Positions 36,113 through 49,028 of a stretch of 64,000 nucleotides of DNA are shown here, one piece after another. Within the stretch, counting starts at the first letter, position 1; each line of letters begins with the position of its first letter. The DNA is taken from NCBI GenBank assembly GCA_947561715.1, contig OX387201.1, positions 253,001 to 317,000 on the forward strand, written 5' to 3'. Both the position numbers and the translations under genes were made by a program. Below the pieces are notes generated by a model. It made no database searches and was not told the origin of the DNA. It saw only the letters and a program-made list of their open reading frames with translations. The DNA is from Ascidia mentula (taxonomy: Eukaryota > Chordata > Ascidiacea > Phlebobranchia > Ascidiidae).

Positions 36113-39100
36113 TCATCCTTCTAGACTCCTGATGTCACACTTGGTGACCTTGGACTTCCCCCGGTCGTCCTTGGTGATGCGGAGGAAGTTATCCACGTAC
36201 CGAGATCTTCCCAGGAGCTCCACGAAGTCCTCATCGTGGGTAATGACGAGGAGTTGGAAGTTGCGTTGTTGGGAGCGGGATTCGATGATGCTGAGATCAA
36301 AAACATGGTGGAAATCCCATGAGAGCAGTTTATTTGCAGGAACGCATTATTATTATTATTTGAAATACTTATTATCCGTCACTGTCAAGTTCATTCCACG
36401 TTTCTCGATTTAAACAACGGAGTGGTAGCGTATGGGAGTCGGAGGCGACAAGCTTTTACCTGCCAAGAGCTTGGGCGAGACTTTCTATGTTGTCTCTATC
36501 CAGGTTTGTGGTTGGTTCGTCCAATGCCAGGATGCCACAGTTGATGCAGAAAGTTTCGGCCAGAGCAAGTCGAATTACAAGGGACGCCAAAACCTTTAAA
36601 CAATCACAGGAATTAAATTTACATTTACTTGATTATTTCCCCAATTACAGAAGGAACCATTAAAAAAAATAATAAACGTCAAATTGACGAGAGTAAAGAA
36701 AATCAATTTTATTGAAATGAGAGAAACTCTTCCGTAAATTTTACCTTTTGACCAGCGCTGCAGCGCCCTCTCATGTCCATCTCGGTGTCCCCTGTGTGCA
36801 TGACCACCCTGTAGTTAAACACACGTCGCGAGATGGCGCTGGATCCCGTATCTTCGCTGCTGCAGATTTCTATGTAGTCGATATCTGTGACCCAGTTCGT
36901 TGGTGGTTAGAAGTTTCCTCAGTTAAGTTATTTTAGTCACAAGTGTTTGTGGCAAATTTAATTGGATGAAAAAATACAAATTACAATCCTTCCGCTTTTA
37001 ACTTGGAAGAAAATCAGTTATAATTTAGTTTCCAACTTGTGACCTTTCCCTCTGTAAGTTTGTTGCCAGAGGTCACGGATAATCTTGTTGATCTCATCCA
37101 TTTTAATCTGGTGAAACCGCATGATGGCGCGGTCGAGTGCTTTGTAATATTTCGATAGATCTTGGGAGGCGAGTTCAAGGGTTACCGAGTTCACAAGGCT
37201 CTGCTTGTAACGATCGTCCGCTAACCTGGGGTCAAACCGGTGAGAGGTTAATAAAGTTCAACATACTAATCCTCCACATCATGGAACCTGTATTCGTCTT
37301 TTCCAAGTTCAAGTTTCGTTTTGTTCAACTCCCTCCTCCATTCATCCTGGCGAGCGAGGGATCTTTGCTCCTCTGCATCCAACTTCTTCCGCTCCTGGTC
37401 CAACCTCATCATCTCTCTGTTACGTCATAAACATGTGGAATGTTAGTCGTCACAATCGCGCAAAAGCAAACATTTAAATTAATTCTCGACCCTTTTTTCG
37501 GTAAGATCACGTGTAAAGATAAAATAAGCACTAAAACAACACCGGTAGAGGGACAGTGTAAGTTTGTCAAAGCAATCGCCATAAATTAAAACCAAAGTTT
37601 AGCGACAAAAGTTTTCTGTTGAATTTGTCACAAAAAACCCTAAAAATATTTAAATTCATAAAAAACCTCCGAAGACTTTCCGCGTCCATTCCTTCCAACT
37701 CCGATTCCAAATCCTTCACAGTTTTCTTCACTTTCTCAATATCCTGACGTCTCTCCCTTAAAGCCGAGTTGTCTTCCAAATCTCGCTGTCGATCCTCGAA
37801 TAAAACAACTAGTGAAATATCCCGCTTCGCTACAGCGAACTCAGACCACGTTTTAACCACACAGCTACGCGGGGAATCCCCAAACAAGCAGGTTTACCCA
37901 CGTGACTTACTGTGCAGGTCGCGATTTCCTTCTGTAAACTCGCCACTTTGTTTCTCACTTCCTCTATATTGTGACGTAACAATTCGAGCTTCGATTCAAC
38001 TTTTTCCTCGATCTCTCGCGTTGTTTCCTGGGACCATTTTGCAGAGGTTTCGATTAAAAATAATTTTACAGTTTGATAATTTTTGTGTAATTACATACTT
38101 TCATAATTTATTCAAACATTCTTCTTCAGCTGATGAAGTTTTGGGAAATTTCCCACAATAAAATTAACCATAAAAAAATATTGAAAAACCGCAAAATGCC
38201 GTTGTTTATAACTTTTACGCCACCGGCACAATCACAAACCCTATACAATAAAACCACCGGCACAGTTCACCTTCAACTGACGTCCCACACCGGATGCTTC
38301 AAACTTCTCAATATCGGAATGTTTCGCAATAAATTCCCTTTGTTGTGAAAGAAGATTCTGGAATTCCCGGTTGTTTTCCTGCATCTTTTTGTCGTTTTCT
38401 TTTGAAACTTTTGATTTTCTCGTTTCAAGCGCTTCCACTTTCCTGCGAAATATAATTGTTTCAAAGTTGCACAGAAAAAGATCGCAAGGTCAGTAGATTA
38501 TCATGAAAAAGAACTTTTGCCTTTTTTCAAAGCAAATATCCTGTGGTGGCTTAAATTTCATGCAGTTAAACGTTACCACCCGGGTGGCTTCTAATAAATA
38601 ATAAAATATACCACAATAAGGGTTATGCGCATTCAATATCCCCTGCAATTGATATTTCATTAAATTCACCTTTCCAAAGGTGTAAGTCTCAATTTAAGCT
38701 CATCAATTTCATTCTTCAAACGCGAGATGTCGCCACAGAGCGCGTCATTTTGTTCCTTGAGCTGATGGGATTTTTGCAAATCACTTTCGAGCTGCAACTT
38801 CTCCGCCTAAAAGATGCACGAATTAAAATGGTGGGAAAAGTTATTTCAATCACAACTATTGAAACGAAACAAAATGTCATTTAAAGTATTTTAATTTGAC
38901 CAACAAAATTATGACGGAAATCCACAATGTCATGAATTTCCGGACAAACAGAAAGTTTTCAAACCTGAGCCGCGTTAACTTTTTCCTTCATCTCGTTGAC
39001 GAAAGAAGTTTGATTTTGTATTTCCCGTCGTTTGTCCTCAATCCCCTGCAGAGCTAACAGACAACATGGTTGAACACAAACAACTCCAATATATTCACTA

Positions 39101-42100
39101 CAAAACAAAACGTTGTTCAACCTTCATTGTAACTTTGAGATAATTTCTTCCTCTCAACATTCAGCTCATCCAATGATTTCGATGACGTCATCGGGACACG
39201 TGACTCGAGACGGACAATCTCAAGTTCAACTTTCTTCGCTTCGGCCTGAGAACAACAAACCGTGATAAACTCTAATCCAGTGTTTCCCAACCGGTGGCAC
39301 GCGAGCATCTTTCGGTAATTTGCGGATATAGTTTGAGATGAAAAAAATGCAAGTGATCCCAAAGTATTAGTTACTTCATCCCCTAGGTTACTTTGTAACA
39401 CTCAACTGGGTGGTACGCGTGGAAATTGTTTTACCTGCAAGTGGTACGCAACTACAAAAAGGTTGGGAATCACTGCTCTAATATTACAGAGCTCTCAGCG
39501 ACAAACTTTCCCAATTTCGTGCGGAAGAAAAAAAAGACTGAATTTAAGTTGAAATGTGGATATCAGACATAAAACAAACGAACAAATCTTGTTAAATTCA
39601 CTGCCTACAAATATTTTTTCCTAAACCCAAATATGGTTTTGCAAGATTCTTTAAGGATATTTTGGCAAACTCCCCAACATTTTCACCAGAAGAGTTTCAA
39701 AACACTCACCACTAGTCGGTCAACTTGAGCAACATCGGACTCACAAGATCTCACTTTCTCCTCATCGGATTTCATCCTGGTCATCTCCTCCTCCAGCATC
39801 CGATGTCTTCCATCAATCTCATCCAACTTCTTGTTCAACTCACTCTCACGATGACGTAATTTGGGGATTTCCCTTCCGAGACGATCCAGCTCCAACCTGG
39901 GGAGAAAATAAATTTTAGGGGAAACACCTTAGGCAAGAAGATAACAGTGTTTCAAATAATTTTTTTATGGAACCCTCACTTTTTAGGTTTGTTGTTGAGC
40001 AGAATTTTATGTCGGTCTTGTTTGCTCTGTAGCTCCCTCATCTGGCTGTCAAGCTTCTTCGGGACAAGTTCAAGCTTTTGTTGCAAACTTTCTGCAAGTT
40101 CATCAATTTCCTGAGAAAAACACATTAATATTATTGGTGTAGTTTAACAGCCAAATGAGGGAGCTACAGAACAAACAAGACCGACATAAAATTATTGACA
40201 AATTATTTCCAATAAAATCCATGTAAATTAGCAGGATGTTTCTTCCAAAAATAATAACTCTTTGTAAATGATAAACCTACTCTTGTTTGGATTCTCCAAT
40301 GTTAAATATTTGTACAAACTCATTATAAACTCTGTGTACAAACCGAGGTCTCTTCAAACAGTCTCTGGCACAGTGGACAGGGAATTTCACTTTTGTCGTG
40401 TTGTCCTTCTGGGTTGAGCTTCTTCAAAAACTTTTTGTACATATACTGAATTCCATCGGTAAGACCTACATCAGACATATTATAAAAGGTTGTTCTAATG
40501 CACAAACAAACATTTGGTTTTGGGGATACACGAGCTGTAATATAATAAATGTTTTTTAATTATTTATCGTAAACATCTTGTTACCTTTGTTTCCTTGCAA
40601 CTCTTGTATTTCCTTATCAAGTCGTACAAGGTCACTTTCAAGGTCGTTCGACCCACAAAGTTCGAACAAGTCTCCATCCAATTGTTCTTGTTTCCGTTTC
40701 TTTTCCATCATTTCTTTGCTCACAATTTCACGCTGAGTTTTTTTCACGCTCATTTGTTGTCTGTTGGAAAAGAGTTTATAATTTCAGGCCAAATATCACA
40801 ATGTACATTTATAACCAGATTTGTCAACATAAAGTGGAATTTTTGGGTGATTTCACTAAGTTTTGGTTGGCAGAGACTTATAAACATGTCATAGTGAACC
40901 CACCTTTCATGATCCAAGTTGTTTTGCAATTCTCCAATCTCTTTATTTTTGTGAGAAATCCAATCAGAAACTTTCTTTTGATCTGGAAACATGGATGATG
41001 TCATCACCCCGACATCACGTAAAACTTTTCCATGCTTGCTTCTCATTTCTTCAACCAAACTTTCTTTGTTCATTTTCTCACTTTTCAACATTTCCAACTT
41101 ATTTCTATAACAAGAAAATGTTGAAGAACTCCGGTTCATAAACTTTTGACAGAAATGTTAATTGTGCTTGAAAGCACCAGCAATGCACTTTTATTGAAAG
41201 GAACAGGTACCTCATTGATTTTTGGAGTAGTTTTTTTTTACATATTACAGAGGGGAGAAGTCCACACAGAAACCAACCTTGTTTCTAATGATTTTTGCAG
41301 TTCTTCAATTTCATGTTCAATCGCTTCAATCTGTTTGGGAAGTTTGTTCTTTTTCAAACTCAATCTTTTAATTTCCTCATGTATCGGCTTCGCATCAAAC
41401 GAACTTTCAACTTTGGCGAGATTTGCTTTCTAAAAGTTAACATTGAAAATCTTTTGCTGCGAAAAAATTAACAAATGAAAACCTCGGATGTATACAAAAT
41501 ATATTTTGCGGACAAACTTCTGTAACCAATAATATTAGAAACATAGAGATATTATTACTCACAGCTTCGTTAAACTTCCTCTGTAGCAATTCCAACTGAC
41601 CGCTGTCTGATGCATTTTGTAGGCGGGATAAGTCTTGTTTCACCTGCAAAGAACATTTGAACTCTGGTACTCAGTTTTTTAGAAAAAAACAACCAAACCT
41701 TTGCATGTTTCATCCTTTTATCCGTTAATTCTTCTTGTTTATGTTTATGACTCTGAGCAACCTCTGTCTTCTCTTGTAACGCAGAGCGAAGGTTGCCGTC
41801 AACTTCTTTTAACTCTGCGTCCAATTTAACCTGAAAGTGATTGAAAACCGTGATAACAGAAAGCTAAGTTTATGTTAAACAAACACAACAGTATTTCAAC
41901 TACAATATATTATTAGAAATACATTTGTACAAAAAAAATCTTGATTTGCATCAAAACATTCCAGTTTAATTAGCAAACAATCCACAACCTTTTGCGATCT
42001 TAACTTTCTTTCTTCTTCTTCAACATAATTTTGAAACAAAGAAATAAATTCATGGACTTGGTCTTCTGTAATTTCTCTTATACTGAGGCCGGCCATTCCA

Positions 42101-44461
42101 AACTTGTATGATTTATTGAAACTTTTAATCAAGTTGTCTCTTGTGACTTTTTGAGCTTCAGCATTTTCAATTTCTTGTTCCAGTTTTCCTGAATGTTAAA
42201 AGTTCGTAAATATTTTCCCTGATGGATTCCTTTTTATTCAAATATAAAATTACTCCTGCTTTTATTTACTTGTATGGTGATTCCCCCCAAAAAATGAATC
42301 TAGACCCTGATAATCTCCAAAAACATTTTTAAATACAACTTTTAAGATAACACGCAAACCTTTTCTGACAGACAACTTGTTTTTCTTTTCATTCAATTCC
42401 GCCATTTTATTTTGGAAAGGTTGAATTTTACTCTCACATTCTCGTTGATTTCTTTCCATGGTCAACAGGGACTTCCCCTGTTCTTTCTGCAATTCCTTCA
42501 ATTGTTGATCAGAACCCTGGTTAAATACGTACAAAAATCAGTCAATAGAAGTTTAATTTCAGGTTAGAAACACAGCAAGTGTTATCAACTTAGCATCTTA
42601 ACTATGTGTATTTATGCACACTGGATGCAACATCTTATTACCGGGTAAAGCTGAATTGGTGGCATCGGTTGCATTAAGTTTGTCAAAAATACAAACCAAA
42701 CGGTGGACAAATTTGTTAAATTACTCACGTTAAAAATGTTCCGAATCCGTTTCCTCAGTTTTTCCTCGTCTTCGACCATCTGCTGCTGACGACTCTTCAT
42801 TGCGCCAAGTTCTCCGTCCATTTTAACAATCTGGGATTGCTTCCTTAAAAGTTCAGTGAGTCTTTCCTGGATCGGTCGCATCTTTTCATTTATTCCCTCT
42901 GAACTCTGTTTGGCCGCTTGTAATTTTCTTTCATAATCCTGCAAAAGACAATTCACATTTTCAGTAACTTTTTAACAGCCCATATTTGTGACTCCAGTAC
43001 ACCAGGAAACAAAAAGAACATTGGCTTTGTACGATGTTTGTTTGTTTGTTCAGCACTGTGCGTTGTAATCAGTTGTGTTGATTTCAACATTTTCACATCA
43101 CTTGTTTCTGTGGTTACAACATAATTGCTACCTCCTTTTCCCGTTGAAGACCCAAAGCTTTCTGGCTGTTCTTCTCCAGATATTCCAACGCCACATTTTC
43201 TTGTTTCATTTCTGATGTTTGGAGTTTTTGAATTTTTCTGATTTCATCCAAAGCTTTTATGTATCTGAAAAAATACAATTTCTTTTCACAATTAATAAAT
43301 TTACCGCAAATTTAACTAAAACTATGTTAAAGAAATGTTGTTTAAATGAAATTACCTTGTGGCAGCAAAAATGTCATCGAACTTTTGTTTAACAGACTTT
43401 CCTTCGCTTAACGGCCAGTTTGATTCTTCTTGGTGACAAAATATCACATTGTCGAGTACAGCTTTTGAGACTCCCAGAGTGCTCACCATTTCACGATTTA
43501 ACTCCGCACATTTCGAAGTAATTGAGACTCTTTCTCCATTCCTAAAATAGAACAACTTAAAACTTTTATAACACAATAATAATTTTTTTATAGTGATTCT
43601 GACCTTTCCTTTGTAATAACTCCATCCAGAGTTTTGAACTGAATATTTTTTGCTTTTTGAATCGCCTGCAACGCTCTCTCGACAAGGATCGTCTGACCAT
43701 GAAGATTTCTACACTTTAAACGAACCTGAAACAAAATTTCTTCAATAAACAATGATTCACATTTTCAGACAATCATTGGGATTTTAACCACAAGAAATGG
43801 TGAAATTTTAACATTTGCACCATTGTCATTTGTGATGGAAAAAAAGATTGTTTATTACTGAGTGTGCAACACCTACCAACCTTAGCTCTGACTTCATTTT
43901 CATGTGCAAGCTTCGGGTCATGAACAAAAGCACCACCTTTTGTGTTTAAAGGATGTTCTCCTGTTGTTGCATACTTCAAGCATTCTATGATGGTCTACAA
44001 ACCATAAACCAATCTTATGAGTGATGAAGCTATTGACTATTCACTCACCTATTTAAACCATTTGCAGTGTTAGATTATCAATGCATTTAACCCCATATTG
44101 TTTGTACAGATGACCTTTACAATTTTTGAACCCCTGTTTTCCAGTAAATTTTATTGTTTAATGCGAGGCGACCTAAATGTTTTGTACAGATATTTCAGTT
44201 TCCAACCATCTTCTTCATTTCATTCCATTGCAAGTTTTCTTTGTTTACCACCATTATAGGAAAAGTGTTGGATTTTAAAACTTAATTTTGCGTTGACTGC
44301 ATTGTTTTTTCTGCACTTTTCTCCTCACCCACCGTTTTCCCAGCTCCGTTTGGGCCAACTAACAATGTCAGAGGATGTTCGAACTTGATGACTTGCTGGT
44401 CTTTGTCGTTTGGGCCAAAAGCCCGAATGCCCATAATTGACATCACATCTATCATAGACAT
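36113..44461 (-). CDS. RAD50: RAD50, ATPase of the MRE11-RAD50-NBS1 DNA-repair complex
   Basis: A many-exon minus-strand gene whose pieces align along vertebrate RAD50. Exon 1 (44333-44461) encodes [16 protein letters not shown] and the Walker A motif GPNGAGKT. An exon at about 43.4-43.5 kb has [20 protein letters not shown], the Q-loop region. The middle is long coiled coil broken by the zinc hook CPLC (40368-40379). The C-terminal ATPase half has the ABC signature GRCSAGQK (36745-36884), Walker [12 protein letters not shown] (36460-36593) and the H-loop [13 protein letters not shown] (36113-36290). Further 3' exons are 37044-37225 and 37288-37416. RAD50 tethers and processes DNA double-strand breaks in the nucleus. 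All catalytic motifs seen are intact. Coiled-coil exons in the middle are recognisable but poorly conserved, and their exact borders were not all set. The last exon converges on the LCCL-EGF gene. Confidence 0.95.
39278..39475. mobile_element. non-autonomous hAT-type MITE, 198 bp
   Basis: Terminal inverted repeats CAGTGTTTCCCAACC and GGTTGGGAATCACTG (14 of 15 matching) bound the element. The flanks CTCTAATC (39270-39277) and CTCTAATA (39476-39483) are an 8-bp target duplication with one difference. Both size and duplication length fit hAT MITEs. It lies in a RAD50 intron and has no coding capacity. Confidence 0.85.
40003..40193. repeat. inverted copy of a RAD50 exon fragment in the neighbouring intron
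   Basis: The 46 bases at 40003-40048, within a RAD50 coding exon, recur in reverse complement at 40148-40193 with two differences. The 99-bp spacer contains the rest of the exon and the intron edge. The two arms could pair in the pre-mRNA and mask the splice site between them. Confidence 0.9.
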
Positions 44462-45401
44462 GACTATGTTTATGGTGGCTACTATTTAGGGGAAGCACCT
44501 TCAAAAGAAACCAGCAGCTTTGCATAATGTTAAGTTGCAAATTTGAACATGCTTGTTGTATCACTTTTTTGGAAGCAATGAAAAGACCAAAAACTTTAAG
44601 CAGGAACGTTGAATAACATATGGGACATTTACAGAATAAGCAAAACTTACAGGAAAGCAACCTAATCGTACTAACAATGCTTCTTGTTCGTACTCTTTGG
44701 TAAAAACTACAATTTATTTTTGAGCTTGTGGATGGTTTACACACAGCATTAAACAAAAACTATGTATTGGACAATAACGGGATTCATGACCGGACAAAAC
44801 AGAAATGATAAAAAAGCTACGTTCATAAAAAGTGTCATAGGCCATAGTGGGAGGGGTGAAAAATATTTTGTTTTGACCAAGAGCGGTTTCATGTTGATGA
44901 TAATATTTGGCAAATTATGACGCAGTAAAAAATGGAAGAAAATCAACCCATGACCAGTGAAATGACCCAATGTTAAATAGGGCTCCGTACATTTCTGACA
45001 AGTTATTATTGACACAGAAGTTGGATTGCAAATTTTAAATGGTTGACAACGACTCACAGAAACAGAAAGATTACATATGGCTGACGAAAACATTTAAAAT
45101 ATTCACTACATGGTAGATTATGACTGTTGGAAAGTTATGGGACATGTAATTGCATTTCGCGGTTTTGCTTTGTTTGACAGCAACCACAGTAACCTGGAAT
45201 TAATTTTGTCAAGGTCACCAAATTGCTTCCATTGTCCATTTTCTACATACAGAGTGCCATTTTTTTTGTCGAGTGACCTTTCAAGCTTAATCAGATATTA
45301 CAAGCTTGAGTAAGCACCTAGTTCAAGTTGCACAGCTCACTTCACAAAATGTCCAGACATAAATTTCATTGTAAAATGTTTCATATTTGTGGATTAGCTT
45401 T
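44462..45401. other. interval between hnRNP K-like and RAD50 genes
   Basis: It probably contains the 3' UTR of the hnRNP K-like gene (minus-strand AATAAA at 44713-44718) and the RAD50 upstream region. The genes are on the same strand but over 900 bp apart, too far for a typical tunicate operon. No other gene is seen. Confidence 0.45.
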
Positions 45402-46436
45402 TCAAAATGCACCTCGGCCCCTACCCCCCCTTTCACCTCTACCACGAGGCCCACCACGTTGACCCCGATTAAATCCCCTACCACCACGGGGGCCCCCACC
45501 CCGAGGTCCTGGACCCCCAGGCGGGCCACCACCCCTACCACCACGATTGAATCCCCCAAAGCCCTGGTTAAACCCTCTTCCACCCCCTCTATTGCCGCCC
45601 CTGTCAAATCCACGACCTCTGAAATTGCCACCACCCCCTCCTCCTCCTCCCCGACCTCTAAATCCACCTCTAAACCCCCCGTCCCCAAACTGCTGGAACC
45701 CAAAATCATTGGGCTGCCCAAAATCTCCACAGAATCCTGGGTCATAGTTTTGTATCGGTCCTTTAGGTGGAATTGTAAGCAACAGCTCCAAGATGCTTTT
45801 GATGCAATTGGAAACGACGTCACTGGTGCCTGATATTACACAGATTCTATCCGTTGATCCTGGGCAGCAATCCTGATCCACTTTTATCGTTGCTCCAGTC
45901 TTGGCTCGCAGATCTCTTATTGTCAGACCCTTCAGCCCGATGATGCCTCCAGCCTGGCTCTGGTGGACGAGCATTCTGAGGCTGAACTTTGGGGCTTCTT
46001 CACCTTTCTGAAACCTCCCACCTTCCGTGATCACTGGAAGAATTTGAACCACAATTTTTCCACAGTTTTCGATGGAAGCGCTAACCTGCATCACACGTTC
46101 ATCCGATTCATTGTCATGAACATGAATTTGTGCTTTATAATCTTCTCGCATCTGCTTAATTACACTTCCTGCTCTGCCAATTATGCCACCAGCAGTTCTT
46201 GAAGGAATTAAGCATCTAAAATCAACATTTTCATCAAGATTTCTTGATCGTTTTGCTGGAGTGAAACCATCACCTCCCTGCTGTGCTTGGTCATAGGATC
46301 TTTTGGCCCCAACATCTGGTTGAAACTCCTGCTTGTAGTTATTTTGATCTTGATTTTCGGCTCCATTTCCACCATTTGCCGAGTAATCAGCTTCTTGTTG
46401 GTCATAACCTTCGTATTCTGCTTGGTAGTCAGCCAT
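45402..46436 (-). CDS. HNRNPK: hnRNP K-like RNA-binding protein with two KH domains and RGG tail, intronless
   Basis: A single 344-codon exon. After an acidic, glutamine-rich N terminus comes KRSRNLDENVDFR, close to the vertebrate hnRNP K KRSRNTDEMVELR. KH1 follows at about residues 70-135 (GxxG loop GRAG) and KH2 at about 150-220 (GxxG loop GLKG; HQSQAGGIIGLKG matches vertebrate HQSLAGGIIGVKG). PIQNYDPGF matches the start of the hnRNP K linker. The last 100 residues are almost wholly Gly/Arg (RGG boxes). Vertebrate hnRNP K has a third KH domain at its C terminus; none is present here. The family binds poly(C) RNA and single-stranded DNA in transcription, splicing and translation. Lack of introns among intron-rich neighbours suggests a retroposed origin. 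The start context (catcATGG) is good. Confidence 0.9.
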   Translation of the reverse strand: MADYQAEYEGYDQQEADYSANGGNGAENQDQNNYKQEFQPDVGAKRSYDQAQQGGDGFTPAKRSRNLDENVDFRCLIPSRTAGGIIGRAGSVIKQMREDYKAQIHVHDNESDERVMQVSASIENCGKIVVQILPVITEGGRFQKGEEAPKFSLRMLVHQSQAGGIIGLKGLTIRDLRAKTGATIKVDQDCCPGSTDRICVISGTSDVVSNCIKSILELLLTIPPKGPIQNYDPGFCGDFGQPNDFGFQQFGDGGFRGGFRGRGGGGGGGGNFRGRGFDRGGNRGGGRGFNQGFGGFNRGGRGGGPPGGPGPRGGGPRGGRGFNRGQRGGPRGRGERGGRGRGAF

Positions 46437-47581
46437 GATGCTGATTTGTACAAATAAACTTTATTTATTCAGACACGACTCCCTATATACACTGCATAAC
46501 ACAAATATGATGAAATAAAACAAATGAAAACCCGCAACTTATTCAGTTCCACAAACCATTCCCTTCCCGCGGCATCTTGTCTTGTTCCTATTTTTGGCAA
46601 AAAATATCCCATGCGCCAGAGGGTTTTTCAAGTCTATTATGGGATCGGATTATTGTTAATTCGTTGCCTATTCCTCACCGCTGTGGAGACCCCGACGGCC
46701 TATAATCGGCACCAATTCTATCCATTTCAGATTAAACTGTTCTAACTTAAGTAATAACGGACAATAGAATAACTATCTGCATCGATAATTCTTCCAAAAA
46801 AGGCGATTCTTTTCTACAGCTCTTTCATGATTAATTTTCCTGAGTGAAATGCAAAAAGAACGCCTAAAAGATAAATATTCAAAGTAAAGCTCAAAACAAG
46901 AACTTTAAAAACTATTTACTTAAGATTTTGTTAAATATCTTTCCATGTGATTGCTCAAACAAAGTCTGGTGACAAAGAACTTATTTGTCAGACAATTTAC
47001 ACAGAATCGTGTTGTATTTTGTGACAATGCGTCGTCAGGTTCTAAATGTATGAAGTATTCTCGAAGTTTTCTTGCCATGTTTCATAGAGAACAAAAAACG
47101 AATTGTGACGTAATACACCCCGTACTTAAATCACAGCAGAAGCAGATTTTTTGAACTACTCTTGACGTCATCAAAAAGGGGTAATCCAAGGTCAGGTCGA
47201 CTAGGTTGAAAACCTTTGAATTAAAACCTTTATGAAACTACTCATGCAGAACGCGTAGGTGCACAAAAACGCGGGCAATTAGCAGACGCGTGGATCACGG
47301 CAAGAATACATGCGGCCAACCTGCATGGCATAGAACGAGCTCTGACGAATCTGTGGGCATTTACTTGCATACCAGTGCTGGTGGAAGGTGTTACGCTAGA
47401 ATTGAAACCATGGCGGGAAATTTGAAGTCAAGTTTGTGAGTGAATTTAACTCGCGTTTCTACGTCATAAAGTTGTTTAGGTGGACTGGATATTTGCCATA
47501 AGATATGTGCCTTGCGTGCGTAATGGTTAATTTGCCCTTACTTACAGCTGGTCGAGATAAACTGGAGGCGTCTGGAGGAAA

Positions 47582-47684
47582 CATGGATGAGAGGTAAGAT
47601 GAAGGCAAAACATGGATGAGAGGTAAGATGAAGGCAAAGCATGGATTAGAGGTAAGATGAAGGCAAAGCATGGATTAGAGGTAA
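47582..47684. repeat. 29-bp minisatellite, about 3.5 units
   Basis: The unit resembles CATGGATGAGAGGTAAGATG followed by AAGGCAAAG, with starts at 47582, 47611, 47640 and 47669. The last two units share ATTAGAG for ATGAGAG. Confidence 0.9.
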
Positions 47685-48290
47685 GTCGAGGATTGAAAGT
47701 AAAAAATTCTTATCGGAACAATTGAATTTACAGAAAAAAATAAACCATTGTGTTTTTGTATACCAAGGGACATATCTTGAATAAGGGAAAAAAATTACTA
47801 GCCGTTGAATTCTCTTTTTGGTCGGCTAACTTTGATACAATTCAAAATCTGTCTGCCTCTTCAGCCCAAACGGTCAATCTATAGACTCATTTCAAGGCGC
47901 GTTGACTGGGTAAAAATGCCATAAAACAAACGTAGATAACTTAAAATCTAATGGCTGATGTTGTAGCGGAAAATGTCAGTCTTGCAAAGCCGGCCATGAT
48001 TAATTTCCATCTCGTGCAAGAGCGAGCTTATCGGCTTAAAATCGCACGAGTATCGTGACGAGGCGATAAAACCGATAAAAAATACATTACAATATGCTAC
48101 ACACTAAGTTTTGTCAAAAATGCATGAAGTTCGTGATATAATTTTATTCAATGACACAATTTAAGTTTGGCAGAAAACAACTTTTAAAGCAAAAAATATG
48201 TTTGGCACAAAAGTGTTTGCGAGGGATGTGGAACATTAAAGGAGTTGGCGGAGTCAAAGAACTGATTTATCAGACACAAACAACTGTGTT

Positions 48291-48360
48291 GTATGCTGTT
48301 TGTATGCTGTTTGTATGTTGTTTGTATCCTGTTTGTATGTTGTATGTATGTTGTTTGTAT
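48291..48360. repeat. 11-bp minisatellite, about six units
   Basis: Repeats of GTATGCTGTTT and GTATGTTGTTT with minor variants, about 190 bp past the stop codon of the mosaic receptor on the other strand, so probably in its 3' UTR. Confidence 0.9.
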
Positions 48361-48545
48361 GAAGCAGTCCCGAAGTTTTTCTGTTTGCGTTCAAAAGCTT
48401 CTTGTTCTCAGGTCGTGATGACAAATTATAAAAAAAAAACATTTGTGCAGGAACCACTTTTCAAGCTTTGCTGTCGATTTCATAGTTCTGGTTGTCGAAG
48501 TGAACTGGAGGAACCTGAAAAACATTTGCCGTGTAGTTGTGGATA

Positions 48546-49028
48546 TCACGCACTATGTGTGCTAATTGCCACAAGGTAACAACGAACCACGTCTGCTGTT
48601 TTTTCTTCCGGTGCATTTCCGCTTAATGAATAAACTTTGTTGACAAAACCACTTGGAAGATCACTTGCAGTTTCCGCTGGAAAATGAAAGCTATTTTGTT
48701 AAACAACAAACACAAGGGATTACCGTAGCGCTGGAATTATTCCTACCGACCTATTTTAGAAGCCGTGCCTTTGTTTTTGTACAAGTAGACCGAAATTCCA
48801 CCAACAAGTAGAACCGCACATACGACTCCAATCACTATTCCAGCAATTATCCCCGCGTTGCTCTGTTTGTGTTCTGAGATGACGTAAGAGGAAGTAAATT
48901 AATTGTTTATAAATATATTGAAATAGTTTCTCGTCGTCGCTTTGATGTGAAATGTTTAAATCCGTACCTTCAGGGGGCTTCGGTGTTGTGTAAAATATAT
49001 TATTCCCGTTGTCATCCGTTCCCAAAAC
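48546..49028 (-). other. linker, membrane helix and cytoplasmic tail of the mosaic receptor
   Basis: After CTLD 9 a Pro/Thr linker (48965-49028) leads to an exon with [18 protein letters not shown] followed by a positive YLYKNKG stop-transfer sequence (48760-48878). The last exon encodes a tail with VNKVYSLSG, a tyrosine that might act in sorting or signalling. This orients the lectin modules outside the cell (type I). Confidence 0.8.

Larger units (their letters stand above)
46437..48545. other. intergenic region
   Basis: I see no supported gene. It holds the hnRNP K-like promoter, two minisatellites (47582-47684 and 48291-48360) and, at 48143-48148, a minus-strand AATAAA that could end the mosaic lectin receptor transcript. 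Confidence 0.5.

Noticed and set aside
45387-45833. Proline-rich plus-strand frame opposite the hnRNP K-like gene
   Set aside because: It is the reverse complement of the Gly/Arg codons of the RGG tail and has no start context or domain of its own.
44462-46436. Operon of hnRNP K-like and RAD50 genes
   Set aside because: They share a strand, but the 941-bp gap with its own polyadenylation signal is much larger than typical tunicate intercistronic spacing.
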